Under the pieces are notes generated by a model. It was not told the DNA's origin and searched no databases. It worked only from the letters and a program-made list of their open reading frames with translations. A DNA stretch of 64,000 nt from Burkholderiales bacterium. GTDB taxonomy: Bacteria > Pseudomonadota > Gammaproteobacteria > Burkholderiales > Burkholderiaceae. Positions 28,017-37,670 of the stretch are shown here, piece after piece. Position 1 is the stretch's first letter. Every line of letters starts with the position of its first letter. The stretch lies in assembly GCA_026225235.1 (NCBI GenBank), contig JAMFSK010000003.1, positions 1 through 64,000 on the forward strand. The letters run 5' to 3'. The translations under genes were made by a program, and so were the position numbers.

Positions 28017-29576
28017 TTGACCGTTTCTACTTCGTCGGGCCCGGCGTCCGCGCCGCAGCCCGTGAGCGCCGGCTCGTCACGCGTGCTCGTCGGCCTCAAA
28101 GGCATCAGCAAGACATTCGGCCAGGTCAACGCGCTGGGCGATGTCGATTTCGATTTTCGGCCGGATGAGTGTGTCGGTATTGCGGGACATAACGGCGCGG
28201 GCAAGTCGACCCTGATGGCGGTGCTAGCGGGCGTGTTTCCGCAGGACCGGGGCACGCTGTCAATCAACGGGCAGCCGGTCGCGCACTATGACGCGAATGC
28301 GGCGCGTGCGGCAGGGGTCCGCTGTGTGTTCCAGGAGCTGTCCCTGTGCGCGAACCTCAGCGTGGCCGAGAACATGTGCATTGTGCATCCCGAGTTGCGG
28401 GGCATGGGATGGCGCCGGCGTGCCACGGCCCTGATGGTCGAGCAGCTCGATGCAATTTTTCCGGGGCATGGTCTCAAGGGGCATGAGCTCGTCGCGGATC
28501 TGACGCTCACGCAACGTCAGATGGTTGAGATTGCCCGCGGTTTTACGGTCGTCAGCGCACCGGTGAAGCTGGTCATTCTGGACGAACCGACTTCGAGTCT
28601 AGACGCTCACACGGCGGATCAGTTACTGGTCTTTATTCGTGAAGCGGCACGGCGAGGCATTGCGTCGATCCTGATCAGTCATATGCTTGGTGAGATCGAA
28701 CGGGTTGCCGACCGGGTCATGGTGATGCGCGATGGCCGTGTCGTGGGTGTTCTGCCACACGAAGGCCTGACGCAGGACGCGATCATCCGCGCGATGGGCC
28801 AGCACGTCGAAGTCGATCATGCGCCGGCCGAGGCACGCGCGCGTTTCGACCCGTCAGCGGGCAATCGTTTTGAATGGACACTTGGGCCGGCCGGCCGACT
28901 CACGATCAACGCGGCGCGCGGGGAGGTCGTCGGTTTTGCCGGGCTTGCGGGACAGGGGCAGACCGATGCCTTGCTCGCGATCTACCAGGCAGCGACACGA
29001 CGACGCGCACATCAACGCGTGGCCTTTGTCGCAGGCGATCGTGCACGCGATGGCGTGTTTCCGTTGTGGTCGATTGCACAGAATCTTGATATCCGCTGGT
29101 TGTTCGGTGGTCTTGACGAAGCAGCGCGCGATGCGGATGCGGCAGCCGCCGCACCCCGCCCTGGCCGTGCGCGATGGATGCTCGATCTGCGTGCAATGCG
29201 CGCGATCGCACAGACCTGGCGCGAACGCATCGGTATTCGGGGCGCGGCGATGAGTGCGGGCATCCTGTCGCTGAGCGGCGGCAACCAGCAGAAAGTGTTG
29301 TTTGCCCGGGCCCTTGCATCGGATGCTGACCTGATCCTGATGGACGACCCAACGCGCGGCGTCGACATTGGCACAAAACGCGATATCTACCAATTGGTGC
29401 GCAGCGAAGCTGCACGAGGTCGTACCTTTATCTGGTACACCACCGAGAACGACGAACTGGCCTACTGCGATCGCACCTATGTGTTTCGCTCGGGCCGCAT
29501 TACGCGCGTGCTCGATGCCGAGCACTGCACAGAAGAGTCGCTGCTCGCGGCCAGCTTCGAGGAGCAATTCGCATGA
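28017..29576 (+). CDS. Ribose-type ABC importer, double ATPase subunit
   Basis: A 519-residue protein with two nucleotide-binding domains, as in RbsA/XylG. Domain one has an intact Walker A (GHNGAGKST from residue 57), a signature-like LTLTQRQMVEIARG and Walker B VILDEPTSSLD. Domain two has a degenerate Walker A (GLAGQGQTDAL), normal for this family, with LSGGNQQKVLFARAL and LILMDDPTRGVD. It begins at TTG 28017, fixed by AGGAGG six bases upstream; an upstream ATG in frame lacks one. It ends in an ATGA overlap with the first permease. Confidence 0.92.
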   Translation: MTVSTSSGPASAPQPVSAGSSRVLVGLKGISKTFGQVNALGDVDFDFRPDECVGIAGHNGAGKSTLMAVLAGVFPQDRGTLSINGQPVAHYDANAARAAGVRCVFQELSLCANLSVAENMCIVHPELRGMGWRRRATALMVEQLDAIFPGHGLKGHELVADLTLTQRQMVEIARGFTVVSAPVKLVILDEPTSSLDAHTADQLLVFIREAARRGIASILISHMLGEIERVADRVMVMRDGRVVGVLPHEGLTQDAIIRAMGQHVEVDHAPAEARARFDPSAGNRFEWTLGPAGRLTINAARGEVVGFAGLAGQGQTDALLAIYQAATRRRAHQRVAFVAGDRARDGVFPLWSIAQNLDIRWLFGGLDEAARDADAAAAAPRPGRARWMLDLRAMRAIAQTWRERIGIRGAAMSAGILSLSGGNQQKVLFARALASDADLILMDDPTRGVDIGTKRDIYQLVRSEAARGRTFIWYTTENDELAYCDRTYVFRSGRITRVLDAEHCTEESLLAASFEEQFA

Positions 29577-30511
29577 CCTTCTCGCTCGACCAGGCTCGAC
29601 TTCGTGCGTTGCTGCCGGCCTTTTCGCTGGTGGCCGTGCTGGTACCGATCTTCTTCCTGCAACCCGCTACATTCAGTTATTTCGGCATCGGGCTGTTGCT
29701 CAATCTCGCGGTGCCGATCGTGTTGGCCACGCTCGCTCAACTCGCGATCATCACTGTCAACGACCTCGACCTGTCGATCGGACCGTTCGTGAGCTTGGTG
29801 GCTTGCATCGGAGCGACGCTGCTGGTCGAGCATCCCTGGCTGGGTGTGGCTGCCCTGATCGGCTGCGTGATGCTCTACGCGGCGATCGGCGCGCTGGTCG
29901 AGTATCGGCAGATTCCGTCGATCGTCGTGACGCTGGGCCTGTCGTTTGTGTGGAACGGGCTGGCCGTCCTGCTGTTACCTTCGCCGGGAGGCACGAGCCC
30001 CGCGTGGCTGTCAGGGCTGATGACCTTCCAGACGCCGGTGATTGCGGCGCCGATCGTCTGGTCGGTGCTCATCGCGGTGCTTGGCCATGCCTTGCTGATG
30101 CGTTCCTCGGCCGGCGTGCGGGTGCGCGGCGCGGGTGGCAATCCACGCGCGGTGCGGCGCTTTGGCTGGTCGCTGGTGCGCAGCAAGGCAATCCTCTATG
30201 GCGTAGCCGGGATCTTTGGCGTGCTCTCTGGATTGTGCCTGCTGGGCCTCACGACTTCGGCCGATGCGAACCTCGCCCTGCGCTATACCCTGCTGTCGAT
30301 CGCAGCGGTGATTCTCGGCGGCGGCGAGTTCGTCGGTGGCCGCGTGTCCGTCTGGGGCGCCGTACTCGGCGCGATCACCCTGACGCTTGCGGCCTCATTC
30401 CTCGCCTTCCTGAATATTTCTCCAGACTGGCAGGTCGGCATGCAGGGTGCGATCCTGATCATCGTCCTGTCCCTGCGTGTGTTGCTCCAGCGCAGCGGAG
30501 ACCAAAAATGA
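29573..30511 (+). CDS. Ribose-type ABC importer permease 1
   Basis: A 312-residue BPD-transp-2 (RbsC-like) permease with eight to ten membrane spans and the family motif TVNDLDLSIGPFVSL. The start overlaps the ATPase stop by four bases and its own stop overlaps the next permease (ATGA). Two different permeases, rather than one homodimerising RbsC, make the channel here. Confidence 0.9.
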   Translation: MTFSLDQARLRALLPAFSLVAVLVPIFFLQPATFSYFGIGLLLNLAVPIVLATLAQLAIITVNDLDLSIGPFVSLVACIGATLLVEHPWLGVAALIGCVMLYAAIGALVEYRQIPSIVVTLGLSFVWNGLAVLLLPSPGGTSPAWLSGLMTFQTPVIAAPIVWSVLIAVLGHALLMRSSAGVRVRGAGGNPRAVRRFGWSLVRSKAILYGVAGIFGVLSGLCLLGLTTSADANLALRYTLLSIAAVILGGGEFVGGRVSVWGAVLGAITLTLAASFLAFLNISPDWQVGMQGAILIIVLSLRVLLQRSGDQK

Positions 30512-31539
30512 GCCGCGCCACGGAAAACGGCGCGGCGATGCGCAGCGAGGCGGCGAAGCTGCCGCCGGGCCTTCCGCCTGCCGGACCTGCTTTGTCGCTG
30601 AGCGATCGCCTCAAGGGGATCAAGGCGCCCTGGGCCTGGTCGTTCGCGGGTGCGATCCTGGTCTGGATCGTCACAATCTTTATCTTCGGCTTTTCGATCG
30701 CCGGGAATGTCGTCGCGACGGCGTTTGTGTTCGGCATCTTCATGGTCCTCGTCGGTCTGGGTCAGATGCTCGTGATTACCGCGGGCCCGGGAAATATCGA
30801 CTTGTCGGTGCCGTCGGCCATTGCGCTGTGCGGGGTGCTTGCCGTCCAGGTCATGGGCAGCGACAACGCGAATATCGTGGCGGGCATCGCGGTGGCGCTC
30901 GGCGTGGGCGTACTGATCGGGATCGCGAACTACCTGCTGATTCGGATATTGCGGATTCCGCCGATCATCGCGACCTTGTCGTCGAGCTTCATCATTCAGT
31001 CGATCGCCATTACGCAAAGCCGTGGCATGAAGCCGCCACCGCCCGCGCTCGGCCACTTTGCAACTGGCCGGGTAATCGGCATGCCGAATATCGCCTTGCT
31101 CGCCCTTGCACTATCGATCGTGCTTGCCGTGTTGTTGCACCGGACCGTCTTCGGTCGCAGTCTGTCCGCAGTGGGGCAGAACGCGCGTGCCGCGCGGCTC
31201 GCAGGCGTCAAGGTCGAGCGCACGCGCTGTACGACGTATGTGCTGTCGGCGGCGATTGCCGCATTGACAGGCGTGCTGCTATCGGCGATTTCGGGCGGCG
31301 CCTCGCTCGACATGGGCGTCGAGTACATGTTGATCTCGGTCGCGGTCGTCGTGATCGGCGGCACCCAGGTCACGGGCGGTAAGGCGACCGTGGCGGGCGT
31401 CTGGGGCGCGGCGATCTTTCTGTTCCTGACCAACGCGATTCTCAACGCGGTCGGCACGGGGTCAGGGGTGCGCGCCGTGGTCTACGGCGTGCTGATTATC
31501 GCGGTGGTCGTTGCCGCGGGTGGACGGCCGTCGCGCTAG
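30508..31539 (+). CDS. Ribose-type ABC importer permease 2
   Basis: A 343-residue RbsC-like permease with a roughly 40-residue hydrophilic N-terminus, then eight to ten spans. The family motif ITAGPGNIDLSVPSAIAL and the late GGASLDMGVEYMLISVAVVVIGG segment are clear. The start is the ATG at 30508 in the four-base overlap; the longer frame opening at 29368 shadows upstream genes. Partner of permease 1. Confidence 0.9.
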   Translation: MSRATENGAAMRSEAAKLPPGLPPAGPALSLSDRLKGIKAPWAWSFAGAILVWIVTIFIFGFSIAGNVVATAFVFGIFMVLVGLGQMLVITAGPGNIDLSVPSAIALCGVLAVQVMGSDNANIVAGIAVALGVGVLIGIANYLLIRILRIPPIIATLSSSFIIQSIAITQSRGMKPPPPALGHFATGRVIGMPNIALLALALSIVLAVLLHRTVFGRSLSAVGQNARAARLAGVKVERTRCTTYVLSAAIAALTGVLLSAISGGASLDMGVEYMLISVAVVVIGGTQVTGGKATVAGVWGAAIFLFLTNAILNAVGTGSGVRAVVYGVLIIAVVVAAGGRPSR

Positions 31540-31598
31540 GCAGCCGGCGAGGCGGCACGTTACAACAACATTTGTGCATAGACAGGACTTGAATATCG

Positions 31599-32507
31599 AT
31601 GGACCCCAAAGACTATGAAGTTCGCGACCGTCGCTTTCGCGCGTTGATCCAGCCGAATGCGTTTCTCGAGAAACTCGACGGCGGCAGTATGTGGGCCGAA
31701 GGGCCCGTTTATTTCCCCGCTGGGGACTTTCTCGTCTGGAGCGATATCCCGACGAGCAGGATGATGCGCTGGGCGCCCGGCATGGGCGTGGGTGTTTTCC
31801 GCGCAAACTCCAATTTCAGCAACGGCAACACGCGTGATCGCGAAGGCCGCATGGTTAGCTGCGAGCATGGCTTGCGCCGCGTCACGCGCACCGGGCACGA
31901 TGGGGCGATCACGGTGGTGGCGTCGGAGTATCAGGGCCAGAAGCTGAATTCGCCCAATGACGTGGTCGTGCATTCGGACGGTTCGATCTGGTTCACCGAC
32001 CCCGACTACGGCATCCTCAGTGACTATGAAGGCTACCGTGCGCCAAGTGAGATCGGCGCGTGCAATGTGTACCGGGTGTCGCCCGACACGGGCAAGGTCG
32101 AGCTGGCCGCCGGCGACTTCGTGAAGCCGAACGGGCTTGCGTTTTCACCTGACGAACGCAAGCTCTATATCGCCGACTCGGGCGCCTCGCATGTCGAAAA
32201 CGGTCCCCACCATATCCGCGTATTCGACGTGGGTACAGATGGTCGTCTGAGCAACGACCGCGTATTCATCGAGATCGAGCCGGGCATTCCCGACGGCTTG
32301 CGGCTCGACGAGTTCGGCAATGTCTGGACCAGCGCCGGAGATGGCGTCCATTGCTATTCGCCTGAGGCAGAGCTGCTCGGCAAGATCCTCATTTCGGAAC
32401 CGGTTGCCAACCTGACCTTTGGCGGTCTGCATCGCAACCGGCTGTTCATCGCGGCGAGCACCTCGCTCTATTCGCTCTATGTTGGCGTACGCGGCGCCGC
32501 AACCTAG
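31599..32507 (+). CDS. SMP-30/gluconolactonase-family lactonase
   Basis: A 302-residue six-bladed beta-propeller hydrolase. The metal-ligand glutamate E34 (WAEGPVYF), the SPNDVVVHSDGSIWFTDPDYG stretch and DSGASH are family hallmarks. It should open a sugar lactone to the aldonic acid in the cytoplasm. It lies between a sugar importer and a sugar-acid dehydratase, with only eight bases to the latter, consistent with step two of an oxidative, non-phosphorylative sugar pathway. The sugar is unknown. Confidence 0.88.
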   Translation: MDPKDYEVRDRRFRALIQPNAFLEKLDGGSMWAEGPVYFPAGDFLVWSDIPTSRMMRWAPGMGVGVFRANSNFSNGNTRDREGRMVSCEHGLRRVTRTGHDGAITVVASEYQGQKLNSPNDVVVHSDGSIWFTDPDYGILSDYEGYRAPSEIGACNVYRVSPDTGKVELAAGDFVKPNGLAFSPDERKLYIADSGASHVENGPHHIRVFDVGTDGRLSNDRVFIEIEPGIPDGLRLDEFGNVWTSAGDGVHCYSPEAELLGKILISEPVANLTFGGLHRNRLFIAASTSLYSLYVGVRGAAT

Positions 32508-32515
32508 GACTCATC

Positions 32516-34096
32516 ATGTCGAATCTCCTTGCACAACCCGGCGCTGCCACTGCGCGCCCTCCGATTCAGGGGCTCGCGGGCTCGCTGATTCTGCTCAATG
32601 CACGTGACGATGTGGCGATCGCACGTCAGCAACTGCTCCCCGGTGGTCCATTGAGTGATGGCGTGCGCGTGACGGGCATGATTCCGGCCGGCCACAAGGT
32701 GGCCGTGCGGGCCGTCGCTGAAGGTGAAGCGGTGCGCCGATATGGCCAGATCATCGGTTTCGCGAAGCGCGCGATCAACGTGGGCGAGCACGTCCACACG
32801 CACAATATGGCGATGGGCGATTTCGAGCGCGACTACGCCTACGGTGTCGATGCCCATCCGACGGTGATGGCGGCGAAACCGGCGACGTTTCTCGGTATCC
32901 GTCGCGACGATGGACGCATTGCGACACGCAACTACATTGGCATCTTGACGTCGGTCAACTGCTCGGCGACTGTGGCCCGCGCCATCGCCGATTATTTCCG
33001 CCGCGATATTCATCCCGAAGTGCTTGCCGACTATCCCAATGTCGACGGTGTAGTCGCGCTGACGCATGGGCAGGGTTGCGCGATCGACTCGGAAGGCGAG
33101 GCGCTCGCGCTGATTCGCCGTACGCTCGCCGGCTACGCTCGGCACCCGAACTTTGCAGCTGTGTTGATGGTGGGTCTGGGTTGCGAGACCAACCAGATCG
33201 ACGGTCTGGTCGAATCGCAAGGGCTCAAGCGTAGCGCCACGCTGCGCACCATGACGATCCAGCAGACCGGCGGTACGGCGCGCACTGTGGCCTCCGGCAT
33301 CGAGCAGATCAAATCGCTGCTGGCCGAGGCCAATCAGGTCAAGCGTGAACCGGTCGACGCCCGTTATCTGACGGTCGGCCTGCAATGCGGCGGGTCAGAT
33401 GGTTATTCGGGCATCACGGCAAACCCAGCGCTCGGCGCAGCTGTTGACCGTCTCGTTGCCCATGGCGGCACAGCTATCCTGTCCGAAACACCTGAGGTCT
33501 ACGGCGCGGAGCACCTGCTCACGCGTCGTGCAGCGACGCGTGAAGTCGGCGAGAAACTGGTCGCGCGGATTCATTGGTGGGAGGCCTATTGCGCACGCAT
33601 GAACGCCGACCTCAACAACAACCCTTCCGCGGGGAACAAGGCCGGTGGCCTCACGACGATTCTCGAGAAGTCCCTGGGTGCAGTCGCCAAGGGAGGCACC
33701 ACCAACCTCGTCGAGACCTACGAATACGCGCAACCGGTCAACGCTCACGGTCTGGTCTTCATGGATACGCCGGGTTATGACCCGGTGTCTGCCACCGGCC
33801 AGGTCGCGGGCGGCGCGAATCTGATTTGCTTCACCACTGGCCGCGGCTCGGCCTATGGTTGTGCGCCGTCGCCCTCGCTTAAATTCGGGACCAATACGCA
33901 GTTGTGGATTCGGCAAGAGGAAGACATCGATCTCAACTGCGGCCGTATTGTCGACGGCGAGCAGAGCGTCGACGAGGTCGGGGAGCAGATCTTCCAGATG
34001 ATGCTGGCCACCGCGTCGGGTCAACGCTCGAAGAGCGAGATCCACGGGTACGGACAGAACGAGTTCGTGCCTTGGCAGATCGGCGCGATTACCTGA
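32516..34096 (+). CDS. UxaA-family sugar-acid dehydratase (altronate/galactarate dehydratase type)
   Basis: A 526-residue protein with an N-terminal SAF-like domain (LILLNARDDVAIARQQLLPGG...GEHVHTHNM) and a large catalytic domain (GILTSVNCSATVARAIAD, GLQCGGSDGYSGITANPALG, GTNTQLW near the end). The family dehydrates aldonic or aldaric acids to 2-keto-3-deoxy acids using a metal. Known activities in the family include D-altronate and D-galactarate, and related enzymes act on other aldonates, so the precise acid is not fixed. Here it would follow the lactonase. Confidence 0.88.
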   Translation: MSNLLAQPGAATARPPIQGLAGSLILLNARDDVAIARQQLLPGGPLSDGVRVTGMIPAGHKVAVRAVAEGEAVRRYGQIIGFAKRAINVGEHVHTHNMAMGDFERDYAYGVDAHPTVMAAKPATFLGIRRDDGRIATRNYIGILTSVNCSATVARAIADYFRRDIHPEVLADYPNVDGVVALTHGQGCAIDSEGEALALIRRTLAGYARHPNFAAVLMVGLGCETNQIDGLVESQGLKRSATLRTMTIQQTGGTARTVASGIEQIKSLLAEANQVKREPVDARYLTVGLQCGGSDGYSGITANPALGAAVDRLVAHGGTAILSETPEVYGAEHLLTRRAATREVGEKLVARIHWWEAYCARMNADLNNNPSAGNKAGGLTTILEKSLGAVAKGGTTNLVETYEYAQPVNAHGLVFMDTPGYDPVSATGQVAGGANLICFTTGRGSAYGCAPSPSLKFGTNTQLWIRQEEDIDLNCGRIVDGEQSVDEVGEQIFQMMLATASGQRSKSEIHGYGQNEFVPWQIGAIT

Positions 34097-34169
34097 GCAC
34101 GAATTGAAACGATGGCTTCGTGTCGAGTGCCGCGTGACGGGCGTCTCACACGTCTGAACCTGAATCTTT

Positions 34170-34198
34170 CGGCGTCACCCCCGTATGGGGCGACGCCG
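34170..34198 (+). terminator. Hairpin between the dehydratase and SDR genes
   Basis: CGGCGTC (34170-34176) pairs with GACGCCG (34192-34198), with an inner CCCC/GGGG stem (34179-34182 with 34187-34190) and one mismatch, followed by only TTT. It may partially terminate or attenuate transcription into the dehydrogenase gene. Confidence 0.5.
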
Positions 34199-34221
34199 TT
34201 TCGCATTGAATGGAGTCACGA

Positions 34222-34980
34222 ATGCAAGACTTGAAAGGCAAAGTGGTATTGATCACCGGCGCGAGCACGGGTATCGGGGCCGCTGCGGCTCGTGCGTTTG
34301 GTGCAGCCGGTGCGCGAGTGGCAATTAACTACCGGAGCCGCAAGGCAGAGGCCGATGCGGTCGTCGCATCGATCGAGGCCGCAGGCGGCGAGGCCAGGTC
34401 CTTTGCTGCGAACCTGACGGTCTCGCCCAAGGTCGATCAGATGGTCAAGGATGTGCATGCGCATTTCGGCAGGATCGATGTCTTGATCAATAACGCGGGC
34501 GGCATGGTCCGTCGTTCGCCGATCGTCGACATCGACGACGCATTTATCGACGAAGTGTTTCAGTTGAACGCACGCTCGGTGATCGCGGTCAGCCGTCGCG
34601 TGATTCCGTTGATGGCGCCGCATGGTGGCAGCATCATCAACGTCACGTCGCAAGCGGCGCGGACTGGCGGCGGTCCTGGTGCGAGCATGTATGCGGGCTG
34701 CAAGGGCTTCGTGTCGACCGTCACACGCACCATGGCAAAGGAACTCGTGCCCCAGAAGATTCGCGTGAACGCGGTGGCGCCGGGCGTGATCGAAACGCCG
34801 TTTCACGACGGGATCTCGAGCTCCGAGATTCTTCAGACTTTCGCCGCTGGCATTCCGATGGGCCGCCTTGGCACCGCCGAAGAATGTGCGGGCGCGTTTC
34901 TGTTCCTCGCAAGCGAGATGGCGAGCGGGTATGTGACGGGACAGGTGTTAGAGGTCAACGGCGGCCAGATCATGCCGTGA
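34222..34980 (+). CDS. Short-chain dehydrogenase/reductase, probable sugar dehydrogenase
   Basis: A 252-residue classical SDR: NAD(P)-binding TGASTGIG at residues 12-19, NNAGG, and catalytic Y157-xxx-K161 (YAGCK) preceded by a serine in NVTSQAA. GGAG at 34213-34216 selects ATG 34222 over the in-frame ATG at 34210. With the lactonase and dehydratase upstream it most likely oxidises the imported sugar to its lactone (step one of the pathway), although a role on the keto-deoxy acid is also possible. Confidence 0.88.
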   Translation: MQDLKGKVVLITGASTGIGAAAARAFGAAGARVAINYRSRKAEADAVVASIEAAGGEARSFAANLTVSPKVDQMVKDVHAHFGRIDVLINNAGGMVRRSPIVDIDDAFIDEVFQLNARSVIAVSRRVIPLMAPHGGSIINVTSQAARTGGGPGASMYAGCKGFVSTVTRTMAKELVPQKIRVNAVAPGVIETPFHDGISSSEILQTFAAGIPMGRLGTAEECAGAFLFLASEMASGYVTGQVLEVNGGQIMP

Positions 34981-35117
34981 TGTCACTCACCGTGCCACGT
35001 CGCGGGGTGGGGCGGGGTTGTCGTTTTGTATCTCTACGCTGGGCGTGTGCGACGGCGACGTCGAGACTGGAAGCTCCTTAAGTCTGGTGGTCGCCGTTTG
35101 TCACAAAACGCTCGCGA

Positions 35118-36545
35118 CTAACGTGCCGTGCCGGACCCACCACCGACCGCATGTCCGGCGTTGCGTGCCATTTGCAGGTACCCCGGCAACGACAGCAGGA
35201 TCACGACGCCGCAGACAATAAACGCCAGGCGGAAGTCATGCAGGGTGTGCATCTCCGCATGGCCGCCGTCATGGTTGAACACCGTCGCGCCACGCAGGCT
35301 CAGCGCGCCAAAGGCGATGCCCATGCCGATGGTCATCTGCTGCGCCGCGCTCCACAGTGTGCTTGCAGCACCCATGTCGGGTTTGTCGACATCGACGTAG
35401 GCGAGCGTCGCAAGGGTCGAGAAGGTCAACGAGCGCATCGCGCCGTAGGCGAAGACCACCACCAGGATCACCCACATCATGGTGTCCGGCGTCAGAAAGC
35501 CGCAGGCGATGGAGAACACCGCCGAGAAGCCGACACCGATCAGACAGGTCATGCGAAAGCCCAGATGCTTCATCGACGGCGTGGTCAGAGCTTTCATGCC
35601 GAAATTGCCGAGCGCGCTCACGAGCAGAATCATGCCCGACTTGAACGCGGACATGCCGAAGGCGATCTGAAACAGCAACGGCATCAGATAGGGCACCCCA
35701 TTGATGCCGATGCGGCTCAGCGAGCCACTCACGACAGTCACCGAGAACGTCGGCACCTTGAGCAACGCGTAGTCGATCAGCGGGTGCGGATGGCGACCTG
35801 CATGCATGAAGGAACCGATGCCCAAGATCGCAGCCGCGCCCATCAGGACAAACGGCAGCAGCAAGCCAGTCGATTCGCGGCTCGCGAGTTCCGTGCCGTA
35901 CATCAAGCAGACCAGGGCGGCACCGCTCAATGCAAAGCCGACAAGATCGAGGCCGCGCCGCGTTGTGTCGCGTTCATTGCGAACCATCGACAGCACGAAG
36001 CCGATCGCGATCAGCCCGAGCGGAACATTGAGTAAAAAGATCCAGCGCCACGAGGCCACGTCGGTGATAAAGCCACCGAGCGGTGGGCCGATCACCGGGG
36101 CGAAGATGCCGGGCCAGGTGATGGTCGAGATCGCCTGGATCAGCCGGCTCTTGTCGGTGTTGCGAACCACGATCATGCGACCGACCGGCACCATCATGGC
36201 ACCGCCGAGGCCCTGTAGCAGACGCGCGGCCGTGAACTCACCGACGCTGTTCGACAGGCCGCACAAGATGGATGCAATCGTGAACACGCCAATCGCGGTG
36301 GCAAACACCGTGCGTGTGCCAAAGCGGTCGGCAATCCATCCGCTGACCGGAATGAACACTGCGAGCGCAAGCATATAAGCCGACATCCCGATGCTGAGTT
36401 CGTTCGGTCCCGTGTGGAACGAGCGAGCCATCTGCGGCAGCGCGGTCGCGATGACCGTGGTGTCGAGATACTCCATGAAGAAGGTCGCAGCGACGAGAAG
36501 CGCCAGGTGGTGCGAACGGCGATTGTTGGCGGTCAGGTCAGTCAT
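35118..36545 (-). CDS. MFS drug exporter, DHA2 (EmrB/QacA) family
   Basis: A 475-residue protein with about 14 membrane spans. MEYLDTTVIATALPQMA at the start (motif D1-like) and the SGWIADRFGTRTVFA loop (motif A) are typical of 14-span proton antiporters for drugs or organic anions. No EmrA-type periplasmic adaptor is adjacent. The gene follows a BASS-family gene on the same strand, 62 bases apart. Substrate unknown. Confidence 0.9.
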   Translation of the reverse strand: MTDLTANNRRSHHLALLVAATFFMEYLDTTVIATALPQMARSFHTGPNELSIGMSAYMLALAVFIPVSGWIADRFGTRTVFATAIGVFTIASILCGLSNSVGEFTAARLLQGLGGAMMVPVGRMIVVRNTDKSRLIQAISTITWPGIFAPVIGPPLGGFITDVASWRWIFLLNVPLGLIAIGFVLSMVRNERDTTRRGLDLVGFALSGAALVCLMYGTELASRESTGLLLPFVLMGAAAILGIGSFMHAGRHPHPLIDYALLKVPTFSVTVVSGSLSRIGINGVPYLMPLLFQIAFGMSAFKSGMILLVSALGNFGMKALTTPSMKHLGFRMTCLIGVGFSAVFSIACGFLTPDTMMWVILVVVFAYGAMRSLTFSTLATLAYVDVDKPDMGAASTLWSAAQQMTIGMGIAFGALSLRGATVFNHDGGHAEMHTLHDFRLAFIVCGVVILLSLPGYLQMARNAGHAVGGGSGTAR

Positions 36546-36607
36546 CGGTCAATCTCTGTGAATCCGTGAGCTATGAGGTGTAACGAGGCGGATCTGCGTA
36601 CGCGTGG

Positions 36608-37579
36608 TCAGGCCACGCGGTCTTGGTCCATCGCACTGCCGTGCGCCATGCCGGAGGCGGCAGGCGCGCCTTTGGCGGGACGCCCGGCCCAGATGCCGGC
36701 GAGCAGTGAACCGGACAGATTGTGCCAGACGGAGAACAAGGCCCCGGGCAACGCCGCGAGCGGCGAGAAGTAGAGTTTGCCGAGCGTCGCCGCGAGGCCG
36801 GAGTTCTGCATGCCGACTTCGATCGCGAGGGTCCGGCAGACCGATTCGTCGAAGCCCAGGAGACGGCCGCCCCAGTATCCGCCGAGCAGGCCGATGCCGT
36901 TGTGGAGGATCACGCCCACCATCACGAGCAGACCGACCGAGGCGATGCTCTTCGCCGTGCCGGCCACAACGGACGCAATGATCAGCACGATGGCGATCAT
37001 CGACAGCAGCGGCAGGACGCGTTCGATCCGCCGGATCACACCGCTGAAGAAGTGATGGATCACGAGGCCTGCGACGATCGGCAACCCGACGATCTGCACG
37101 ATGCTTATGAGCATGCCGCGCACGTCGACGGCGATCGAGGCATCGATATAGAGGCGAGTGAGCAGGGGCGTTGCGAACACGCCGACCAATGTCGACAAGG
37201 CACTGATCGTGACCGACAGCGCGACATCGCCGCGCGCGAGATAGATCATCACGTTCGACGCAGTGCCGCTGGCGACGCTGCCGACCAGCACCATCCCTGC
37301 GACGAGATCAGGCGGCATGCGCAGGGCATGGGCGATCGCCCAAGCGGCAAACGGCATCACGAGGTAGTGCAGGCCGATCCCGGCGATGACGGGAGCAGGG
37401 CGCGTAAAGACGCGCTTGAAGTCCTCGAACGAGAGCGTGACGCCCATCGTGAGCATGACGAGCGCGAGCAAGATGGTGACGTGCGGCGCGATGCCGCTGA
37501 ACGACGCGGGGCTCAGATAGGCGATGACAGACAGCAGCACCGCCCAAAGCGGGAACAAGCGGGTAACGCGAGCAAGCAT
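36608..37579 (-). CDS. Bile acid:sodium symporter (BASS) family transporter
   Basis: A 323-residue protein with about ten membrane spans. [15 protein letters not shown] (the conserved loop after the second span), [19 protein letters not shown] and [13 protein letters not shown] are BASS-family signatures containing the sodium-site residues. In bacteria such proteins carry organic anions such as pantoate or keto acids. It lies 91 bases downstream of selD on the same strand; no functional link to selenium is implied. Confidence 0.88.
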   Translation of the reverse strand: MLARVTRLFPLWAVLLSVIAYLSPASFSGIAPHVTILLALVMLTMGVTLSFEDFKRVFTRPAPVIAGIGLHYLVMPFAAWAIAHALRMPPDLVAGMVLVGSVASGTASNVMIYLARGDVALSVTISALSTLVGVFATPLLTRLYIDASIAVDVRGMLISIVQIVGLPIVAGLVIHHFFSGVIRRIERVLPLLSMIAIVLIIASVVAGTAKSIASVGLLVMVGVILHNGIGLLGGYWGGRLLGFDESVCRTLAIEVGMQNSGLAATLGKLYFSPLAALPGALFSVWHNLSGSLLAGIWAGRPAKGAPAASGMAHGSAMDQDRVA

Positions 37580-37670
37580 GAGTTTTCCTTATAGCGGGGC
37601 GTTCGCTCAGCCGACTCGAGGCTCTGGGGGCTCGAGTCCAGGTGCTGAGACGACGCACCGGTCTCCTGTT

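Noticed and set aside
28893..29000. Degenerate Walker A in the second ATPase domain of the importer as a sign of inactivation
   Set aside because: RbsA-type proteins normally have a non-canonical second nucleotide site; the same is seen in the second importer at 62102-63691.
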